Assembly: GCF_037042905.1 (NCBI RefSeq)
Contig: NC_087249.1
Span: 13,393,201 to 13,457,200, forward strand
Reading direction: 5' to 3'
DNA from: Lytechinus pictus
Lineage: Eukaryota > Echinodermata > Echinoidea > Temnopleuroida > Toxopneustidae
DNA length: 64,000 bases
The notes under the pieces: model-generated
Told to the model about the DNA's origin: nothing
The model's database searches: none
What the model saw: only the letters and a program-made list of their open reading frames with translations
Shown here: positions 56,566 through 64,000 of the stretch, in pieces
How the letters are laid out: the number at the start of each line of letters is the position of its first letter
How positions within the stretch are numbered: the first letter of the stretch is position 1
Made by a program: the position numbers and the translations under genes

Positions 56566-56813
56566 TGCTTCTCTGAATCGAGTCTGATCAGAAACCTTGG
56601 TGACTGGACTAACTAGCGATGTCTACCAGTATAGAACAGCTGGGACAAATGTCTCAAAATAGACAAGAAAGATTATCAACGTCTGAGGACTTGGACCTCT
56701 TGTTTGACGGCAAAGATCCGATCCTCTCAGATGAAATGATCTTCAGTTTTGACATGATTCAAGACTGCCAAGCCCAAGATGGAGGTCTATCTTTCTCAAA
56801 TTCTTTTGACTTG
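56566..56813 (+). CDS. CREB3: CREB3 exon 2 with start codon (ATG at 56619)
   Basis: 53 bases of 5' UTR, then residues 1-65 ([16 protein letters not shown] to SFSNSFDL). Acceptor GGCAG, donor GTAAGT, phase 0. Confidence 0.85.
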
Positions 56814-59800
56814 GTAAGTTAGCAATCTCCTCATGTTTTCTTTCTCATAATCAGCTAGAATGACCAAGAAGACATGAACATTCAGGTGTGGAAAAGACTC
56901 GTTAATCTATAGGCCTAGACAACAACTTCTGATCTTGAAGTCATTGCCAAAAAAGTAATAAATTTTTGTTACATCAATTTCACGGTTTAACTCTTAAAAA
57001 CTTTCACTTGCTTGTAATTTTGTAAACATATTCAATTGTGAAACACTACCATGATTTATTATGAGGTTGTGCACTACTATTAACCTCATTTTTGTGCATA
57101 AAAGAATCGCACAGGATCATGGTACTGGTAATTTGTGTGTGAGTTTCAATTTAAGTCAAACATTTTTTAAAAGTTTTCCCCCCAAGTCACATGAGTCAAT
57201 AATATCTTTGAGAAATAAAAATATTCTATTTCATAGTCAATGATAAAGGAAATGCATTTCGTTGTTTGGTCAGTTTTAAATGATAATGCTGACCTTTCTA
57301 ACATTTTCATTTGCATCTTATTCTCTACCAGACTGATACTGATATTCTCGAGGGCCTGATGCCGCCAGAGGAGACAGAGACGAGTGTCCATTCCGTCCCT
57401 TCCCCTGACTTCCACCTCAGATCACCCCAAAACAGTGACAGTGGCATTTCAGATGATCAGAGGTCACCTGCCAGCAGCCATGATGGTGATGGTCATGTGA
57501 CTGATGACCTGACCCTTGACATGGTGGACATGTCCACTTTCCTGGTGGGGTCGGATGCGATGTTGACCACGGACACTGTGTCCTCTACGACCGTAGATAG
57601 CATCAGCGCCAGCATGGGTAGTCCAGATAGCTTCACAGATACAGGTAAGGAATCTATCACTGATGATGATAATGAAGATGCTTTCTTCTCCTATTAAGAG
57701 TACATCCCTCTTGACCAGTATTGTACTATAGAACTCTATGCAGAAAAGGTGCGGTCGCAGGAACACTTGTCAGCACTGACAACAAGTTGCCATTGTTTTG
57801 ACTGTTAGTTTTGTGATAGTCAGAGACCAGTGACTCTCAGCCAATCCAAACCAAGGATTTCACATTCAATTGTTGGGTGACTATCAGTATTTAGTCAATG
57901 CTGACAACTTTCATGAAGCACCCTCCAGCCAGGTTTAGGTTTGAATGACAAAGTTGTCAGAACATGACCTCCAACTTATAATATCAGGTTGAGCGACTGA
58001 CTGAACTGGTACCACCCATAGTGGCATCATGCCAGAAAATGTATCTAGCCTACCTTAAATATGAAGTTTACCAGTACCCTAAATTATGTTTCACCATGAA
58101 ACGTACCTGTATTTGATTTTAACCCTTGTATCGAAATTTGATACCTGAATGTTGACTCGAGGTGAAAAACACCTCTTTTTGAAAAAAGACATTGTGTTAA
58201 AATGAGACCCTATATAATTAGGAGTGGGCTATAAATGGGTGATTTTTGGTTTTACTGTGGCAACAGTTTTTTTGTGTTCCTTTTACCTTATCTCAACATG
58301 AAATGACAATATTTTTTGTCTCGGGTCCGAGAAAAAAGTGTGCCGGGCCAAAATCCAAAATGGCCGCCAGAACCCCCCAAAATCACTTTTTGGGCCACAA
58401 ATTTTTTATTTGACGGTCTTTTTCTCTGGTTTTGGTGTCTATTCATATGTTTTTGGGGGCAGGTAATTTGTTTTTCCTAAAATTAGTACTTTTAAATAAT
58501 TATTTGTAGAGTTATAAGGTGATTTTACTTAAATTTACCAATTTTTAAAGCCCTTTTTTAGCCAAAAAGTAGGTTTCTTCGTCATGTGGTTCTTGGATAT
58601 TATACGATACCAGTTGAACAGTAGCAGGCAGCTTATATAGCTATATTGCTTTTATTTCTCTAAATTGGGGTTTATGGATATTTGCAAAATATATCTTATC
58701 AAATAAAATGTTATGTCATTTATCCATAGGGGCTATACGGTATACAATGCACTGTACATACTACACTGTATATATCCATGCATTGACCACCATGGCATAT
58801 GACAAGGCCTGTATATAAACTATAGTGTCATAGAAATGAGCTTCTAAGGTTTAGAATTAGATTGTGAATTTGATTCCTTGTCAGCTGATGTACATGATGA
58901 AACCAGCAACGTAAATTGCATTTAAATATCACATATATATCATATACATACATCACAATTTTTAGCCATATCTTCTTCATTTGGAGGCTTTTTTTTACCT
59001 GGTTGTGGTGTCTAACTGGCCTATGTTTATGGGGTCAGGTAACTACTAGTATCATAGTAACGCTGATCAACAGCCAATCAGAATCAAGGATTGCATGCAA
59101 GTTACCATTAAGTTAAATTAACATAATGGTAAATTTTTATGCAACGGGGCCCAGAATAGCTACAGTGTAAATGCCATGATGTGGGGTTAATTACCTCTCT
59201 CCGCCCCCTGAATTAGCATATTTGACAAAACATGTCCTCAATTTCTGAGACAAAACATATCTTCAATTTCTGAGGCATTTTTCTAAACCTGAGAGCTCAT
59301 TTCTATGACACTATAGTTTATACAGGCCTTGTTATCTGTCATGGTGGCCAATTCATTTATGCAGTGCAGTATGTATGTACAGTACATTGTATACTGTATA
59401 GCCCCAATGGATAATTGACATTTTTTTATTTACTAAGATACCTATATTTCACAAATATCCGTAAAACCCAAAGTGGAGTAATAAAAGCAATATAGCTATA
59501 TGAAGCTACTTTCTATTGTTGACCTCGTACCATCTAATATCCCAGAGCCCCAGGATGATAAAACCTACTTTTTGGCTGAAAAAGGGCTACAAAAATGGGA
59601 AAATTTAGGTATAATTACCTTTTAACTCTACAAGTAATGGTTTAAAAGTACTAATTATAGGAAAAACAAATTGCCTGCCCCCCAAAACATATGAATAGAC
59701 ACCAAAACTAGAGAAATTGACCACCAAATAAAGAAGTTGTGGCCAAAACTGTGATTTTGGCGGCCATTTTTGATTTTGGCCCGGCACACTTTTTTCTCGG

Positions 59801-62800
59801 ACCCGAGACAAAAAATATTGTCATTTCATGTTGAGATACATTACAAGGAATAAAAAAAAACTGTTGTCATATTGAAATTACAAAAAAAGTATTTTTGACC
59901 CATGTATAGCCCACTCCTAATATAATGCTCGTTTGGACTATGGTTGTGTTGCTAGTGATAAATTTTTGTTTTATGTATTCCTTATTCACAGTGTACATTT
60001 AGATTATTATGAAGTTGTGTTTGTAAATCTTTCATCAACAGCTTTTACCAGCTCGCTCTCATCATCTCCTACCAGTACCAGTAAGAATATCTTGCCAATG
60101 ACACAGAAAGACATTTTGAGCTCAGAAAAGGTGAGGCATATATACAAACAGTTTGATCCATTTTGTAAAGTAAAAAACTAAAAATGGAAAATGCTTTTAA
60201 CTGAAGCTGCTATTCGGATTATTAAACAATAAACATAGTGAAAGTTTCATCATCAGAGATGATTGATAATGATTATCAAAGGCTTGTGTATTGTAAAAAC
60301 ATGGTAAAACAATGCACAGCAGCATTTCTTGTACGAACATGAAAAAGAATCAAAGAAAGTGTGCAAATGCTTGTCATCTTGCTTCCTGAGAACATTTCTG
60401 AGCTGACCAGTCAAATTCAATGGGGTCAAACTCAAAGACTCAAAAACTATATTTTCACTTTTTATAAATCTGTTATATTATTATTCTTGACATGATGATG
60501 GATATCCTGAGTTTTGTTTACACATCTTGGATGCTATTAGATATGATTTCAATTTAAATTGAGCGAATATGATCACCATGTCTGGACATTAAAATTTCAA
60601 CTTTGTCACTCCATGTCTGATTGAGGCATTTCATGGTGATGATGATTGATGAAAATCCCCTTATTCTTTAAAGGAGAATGAAACTCTTGGAGCAAGTTAG
60701 CTTTTGTGAAAGCAGAAAAATCAAAGAATAAGATCAACAAAAGTTTGAGTAAAATAGGACTAGCAATAGAAGAGTTATGAGCATTTGAATGTCGAGATCA
60801 CTAATGCTATGGAGATCCTCCCATTGGCAATGCGACCAAGATCTATGATGTCACAGATGAACAACTCTCCCCTTTTGGACACTGAAAATATACCCCAAAA
60901 CATCTCTTTTTGCTCATTCTAATCATATGACAAACGATTCATCAATGATATAATGTTGTGAAACCTCTGTACTTGTCCTCTCATAAACAGAACACCTCAC
61001 CTTGTTATAGACTATAAAAGTGAGAATATAAGTGAAATAAGTACTAAAGTAATGAGGGAGTTGTACGTGTGTGACATCACAGATCTTGGTCGCATTGCCA
61101 ATAGGAGGATCTACATGGCATTAGTGATCTCAATATTCAAATGCTCATAACTTTCTTATTATTCATTCAACCTTCCTCAAACTTTCAACAATATGTTTCT
61201 TTGATTTTTCTCTTTGATATGGATTCAGCTGGTTTCAAGGGTTTCATTCTCCTTTAATGAAATGTTTTACTGAAAAATGCTTAAAAATTGAAGGAATTTT
61301 CAGTTGTTATAGATTTGTAAAAGCATACATGTTTTTGCAAGTATCAAGATTTGAGATTAATGAGACTGTACATATACATCAGGCGAAAAATTACACTTGG
61401 TTTGGGGCAATTTTGCCCCTAAAATGCTCAAAAGCGCCTTTGAAACTTTTTTTACACAGAAAAATTCACTGCAGTGTTAACGCTAATTCAATGTAGCAGA
61501 TTTTGTAGGCAGTAGGTTGTGAAAAGTAGCTACCAAATTTTTTTTGTTAAATTTGCCTGGTGTATATAAGTATCATGATGCCTGTTCCTTGTAAATTACT
61601 TTAGTTAGAGAACATTAAAACTTTATTATTTTCTCTTTTTTTCTTCATTTCAGCTTCACCCAATGCTTGTGTTGACTGACGAGGAGATGAGATTATTGAA
61701 AGACATGAGCGTCACTCTCCCGACAGATGTTCCTCTTACGAAGGTAAATACCACCCCAAAATCAATCAATTGATATTTGTGTAAGCTGTCTATATCATTG
61801 CTCTCCTAGATCTTTATTTTAAACAAATATTTCACATGTGGGGGTGTTTCATAAAACAGTTTTAAATAAACCTATTTTCTGATCAGATTATTGTATTTCA
61901 AAATATTGCAGAATATTTTTAATAGGTACATCGATAAAAAAAAAGCAAAAACCCAAATCTGATTGAAATAATTTTTAGCTCAAATCAATAATGATGATAA
62001 TAGTAATTATGATAATGAATAGAATAATGATACATGTAGTTATAATGATAATAACAATAATAATATTAGTAGTAATACAGTACATCTATAGTGCGTAATA
62101 TTCATAATCTCTATAGGCTTTACAAATATATTATTTATGTACATACGAAATTGAATGAATTGTTAATTTGAGACTGAGTTTCAATCTCATGACCAGACCA
62201 TGTTAACCTTGATCGTTTATGAACAGGAGGAGGAGAGGAGTCTGAAGACAGTGAGGAGAAAGATCCGCAACAAGGCGTCTGCCCAGGAGAGTAGGAAGAA
62301 GAAGAAGGAATACGTGGATGGCCTGGAGCATCGGGTCTCGACGTGTACCAAGCAAAACAGACAGCTGCAGAAGAGGGTCCAGGAACTGGAGACAAACAAT
62401 CAGTAAGTCTGTCCAGAAGAGAGTATAGGTTTGCTGTCCAGAGAAAAAAATGACACGGGGGCTGGGGACAATTTAGCCCCTGAAATGCTCAGAGGATCCC
62501 TGTAAATCCCCATTCATCACAATGTTAATTATAGCTTATCTAATGTTGCAGATTTCCCCATTCATCACAATGTTAATTAAAGCTTATCTAATGTTGCAGA
62601 TTTAGGTAGTAAGTTTTGAAAGGTAGCCCCTGAAAATTTAGTAAGAAAATAAAATCCTGGTTCTATCCTACCTGGCCCAGGGTGGAAATGATATATTAAG
62701 TGTAACCTGTATGGGCGGACAGTAAACAATCAATTCCAATTGACATTTGATATAGTGCCTTTTCCTTTCGGTTACAAAGCCCTGCACACACACTCTACTC

Positions 62801-63637
62801 CATGTTTGGGCCACTAAAACAATTATTCAACACCTCAGAATGATCAGCTCATAAAGAGCTAAAACCGTATTTTCTCTTTTTCATCTCTGAAGTTGTCAAC
62901 ATATATTCAGGGCTAACTTCATTTTTTAATGGCAATATACATGTATTTTAACAAAAACAATACATAGTACTGTAACGGTATGCATAACAGTTATGAAATG
63001 TGTCAACTCCTGCAAGTAGAGCCTTCATTTCAATTTTCATTTATCTGTTCTCTTTTTGTAGATCACTTCTTAGCCAGCTTAGAAAACTTCAGAACCTTGT
63101 TGCCAAGACCACAAGTAAAACAGCACAGGCCAGTACATGTATTATGGTAAGTTGAAAGCTTTTTTTGGGGGGGAGGGGGGTCACTCTTCCCACACATCCC
63201 ACGAGTAAGCTGTCCTGCAGAGTAAATTTGACAGAGACTTGAATTTTCAGTTATCCGGTTCGTCCCGTTTTCCACCTCTCAAATCCGGTTTGAGTAAAAT
63301 AACTCGGAAGAGTAACTACGCTGCAGTAGTGTATATATTGTCATCATCATCATTAATATTTTTGTTGGTTTTGTTATTATTATTGATATAGTTAAAAATT
63401 GTTATTATTGTTGTTGTCATCATTTTGATTATCAGTTTCTAAAAAACTGTTTGGTGCTACAAAATCTAAAATGGTCTCTTACTATTGATAATACTGTTTT
63501 TTTTATTTTAATCCTTATTTATTATTCAATGTTTCTCTTCATGCAGGTTCTGTTGATGTCCTTTGCGTTGTTGGTAGCACCGAGGTTTAACCCTTTCAAT
63601 GGAGATTCAGCTGACCTTGGTTCATCTCCTGTCAAAG
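56619..63637 (+). CDS. CREB3: CREB3-family ER-anchored bZIP transcription factor, 5' part (7 coding exons, gene continues past the window)
   Basis: Coding segments 56619-56813, 57332-57644, 60042-60130, 61654-61743, 62227-62402, 63062-63146 and 63547-63637 join in frame for 346 residues. The N-terminus is acidic and Leu-rich ([16 protein letters not shown]), a likely activation region. Residues ~88-100 carry NSDSGISDD, a hallmark of CREB3-family proteins and similar to a DSG phosphodegron. [21 protein letters not shown] (~204-229) precedes the bZIP. The basic region is [20 protein letters not shown] (~238-257), followed by a leucine zipper. [15 protein letters not shown] (~313-327) is the membrane segment, followed by PRFNPF, in the position of site-2 protease cleavage in this family. 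Known members sit in the ER membrane and are released by S1P/S2P to activate CRE/UPRE genes. I cannot separate CREB3 from CREB3L3/L4 by eye; the lumenal C-terminus is outside. Confidence 0.88.
57332..57644 (+). CDS. CREB3: CREB3 coding exon 3
   Basis: Residues 66-170, Ser/Asp-rich, with [16 protein letters not shown] and a [15 protein letters not shown] hydrophobic-acidic stretch. Phase 1 donor GTAAGG. Confidence 0.87.
57748..57922. mobile_element. Possible MITE with GGTGC ends
   Basis: CACTTGTCAGCACTGACAAC near the left end and GTCAATGCTGACAACTTTCA near the right, with GGTGC/GCACC outer ends, make an imperfect inverted pair. TSD not clear. Confidence 0.4.
58218..59920. mobile_element. 1.7 kb foldback element with TATAA target duplication
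   Basis: TTAGGAGTGGGCTAT at the left and ATAGCCCACTCCTAA at the right; TATAA flanks both (58213-58217, 59921-59925). The arms are ~630 bp, with matching blocks such as TCTCGGGTCCGAGAAAAAAG, GCCGGGCCAAAATCCAAAAT and ACTATAGTGTCATAGAAATG in inverse near 59287-59310, 59765 and 59790. The ~440 bp centre (58846-59286) includes a right half of the GGGCCCCGTTGC MITE. No transposase seen. Lies in CREB3 intron 3. Confidence 0.8.
59120..59152 (+). mobile_element. Right half of a GGGCCCCGTTGC MITE
   Basis: CATAATGGTAAATTTTTATG and CAACGGGGCC match the ends of the 5981-6139 element, followed by CAG. The matching left terminus is not recognisable. Lies in the loop of the 1.7 kb foldback element. Confidence 0.5.
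60042..60130 (+). CDS. CREB3: CREB3 coding exon 4
   Basis: Residues 170-199, Ser/Thr-rich ([20 protein letters not shown] to DILSSEK). GTGAGG donor, phase 0. Confidence 0.8.
60668..61257. mobile_element. TTAA-flanked foldback MITE, AGGAGAATGAAAC family
   Basis: TTAA at 60668-60671 then AGGAGAATGAAACTCTTGG; CAAGGGTTTCATTCTCCT then TTAA at 61254-61257. The arms pair over much of their length (GATCCTCCCATTGGCAATGC with the inverse at ~61090). Confidence 0.8.
61382..61562 (+). repeat. Dispersed repeat with GGGGCAATTTTGCCCC head, copy 2
   Basis: Shares the AATGCTCA, TGCAGATTT and AGGCAGTAGGTTGTGAAAAG blocks with 641-832 and 62449-62672. Confidence 0.5.
61654..61743 (+). CDS. CREB3: CREB3 coding exon 5
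   Basis: Residues 200-229 ([20 protein letters not shown] then [10 protein letters not shown]), the conserved segment just before the bZIP in CREB3 proteins. Confidence 0.88.
62227..62402 (+). CDS. CREB3: CREB3 coding exon 6 (basic region and zipper)
   Basis: Residues 230-288. Basic region [20 protein letters not shown], then [20 protein letters not shown] and [10 protein letters not shown] as the zipper. Donor GTAAGT, phase 2. Confidence 0.93.
62449..62672 (+). repeat. Dispersed repeat with GGGGCTGGGG head, copy 3, with an internal 48-bp duplication
   Basis: ACACGGGGGCTGGGG head; the block CCCATTCATCACAATGTTAA .. ATGTTGCAGATTT occurs twice in tandem (about 62508-62555 and 62556-62603). Confidence 0.6.
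63062..63146 (+). CDS. CREB3: CREB3 coding exon 7
   Basis: Residues 288-316 ([20 protein letters not shown] then AQASTCIM). The end of the zipper and start of the membrane segment; QASTC(V/I) is family-typical. GTAAGT donor. Confidence 0.9.
63547..63637 (+). CDS. CREB3: CREB3 coding exon 8 (membrane segment)
   Basis: Residues 317-347: [17 protein letters not shown] then [13 protein letters not shown]. Phase 1 donor GTAAGC. The lumenal domain is outside the window. Confidence 0.88.
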
Positions 63638-63689
63638 GTAAGCATTCATTCCCATGCTGATCCTACAGCTAGAGCGCATTTCATATCAG

Positions 63690-63872
63690 GTGGGTGTTAT
63701 ATAAAGCTGTTCGTAAGTTACGAGCGACTTTCAGAACGACTGGTGATCATTTCTTACGTTCTAAATTGTCACCGATTAACATTTGGTCTATACCATGTAC
63801 GTACCACAAGAAATGATTTTGACTCATTCGTAAAGTCACTCTTAACTTACGAACACCTTATGAAACACCCAC
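63690..63872. mobile_element. MITE with GTGGGTGTT termini, second copy
   Basis: GTGGGTGTTATATAAAG at the left and TTATGAAACACCCAC at the right; CAG flanks both sides (63687-63689, 63873-63875). Subterminal CTTACGAACA and TGTTCGTAAG pair. Same family as 1580-1935. Confidence 0.7.
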
Positions 63873-64000
63873 CAGATCTGATAACTCCTTGATTTTGATT
63901 GGCTGAGAAGCACAGCTCCTATGGTCACTGTCGGATAAAACATCTGTCAAGTCCTTCATGACATGCTCTTAAGAATAGCAGTCTTCAGGATGGGAAGTTA

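Noticed and set aside
59605..60435. Minus-strand frames near the foldback element and CREB3 exon 4
   Set aside because: They lie in arms of the inverted repeat or antisense to an established exon, with no supporting motifs.

Overview
The window is animal (deuterostome-like) genomic DNA. Small exons with GT/AG borders sit in long AT-rich introns full of short inverted-repeat transposons, tRNA-derived SINEs, a Ty3/gypsy element and a decayed Penelope-like element. The repeat types and the two recognisable genes suggest an echinoderm, most likely a sea urchin. That placement is inference; no alignment was run.

Three protein-coding genes lie on the + strand. (1) About 0.5-41.0 kb: a complete 19-exon gene for an F-box/leucine-rich-repeat protein, FBXL13 (DRC6), a subunit of the nexin-dynein regulatory complex of motile cilia. 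The 19 coding segments join in frame to 855 codons. (2) 46.5-47.7 kb: a compact three-exon gene for a 221-residue protein I do not recognise. It begins MGC (myristoylation/palmitoylation type) and ends in CIME (CaaX-like), and has several CRE-type motifs upstream. (3) 55.7 kb to the window end: the 5' part of a CREB3-family gene, an ER-anchored bZIP factor. Its 5' UTR exon, acidic activation region, bZIP and transmembrane segment are present; the 3' end lies outside.

Mobile DNA fills most of the rest. In intron 8 of FBXL13 (13.4-26.2 kb) a decayed Penelope-like element was entered by a gypsy element whose 1363-codon gag-pol frame is open. The gypsy leader was in turn entered by a TTAA-flanked inverted-repeat element. 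Other introns hold a foldback satellite (4.36-5.91 kb), four or five copies of a GTCTCACC-type element built from ~165 bp units, a hAT-like element inserted in a 40-bp minisatellite, several MITEs, three SINE copies and a LINE 3' end. Between genes 2 and 3 (48.5-54.5 kb) is a block carrying a GC-rich near-palindrome every ~100-200 bp, with array halves in opposite orientation. A 1.7 kb foldback element with a TATAA target duplication lies in a CREB3 intron.

The most noteworthy observations are a MITE sitting exactly at the 3' splice site of FBXL13 exon 2 with its CAG target duplicated, three MITE insertions sharing CAG target duplications, a gypsy element with an apparent 21-bp 5' LTR, and the unrecognised doubly lipid-anchored candidate protein. 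I found no bacterial-type system, CRISPR array, rRNA or free-standing tRNA gene.
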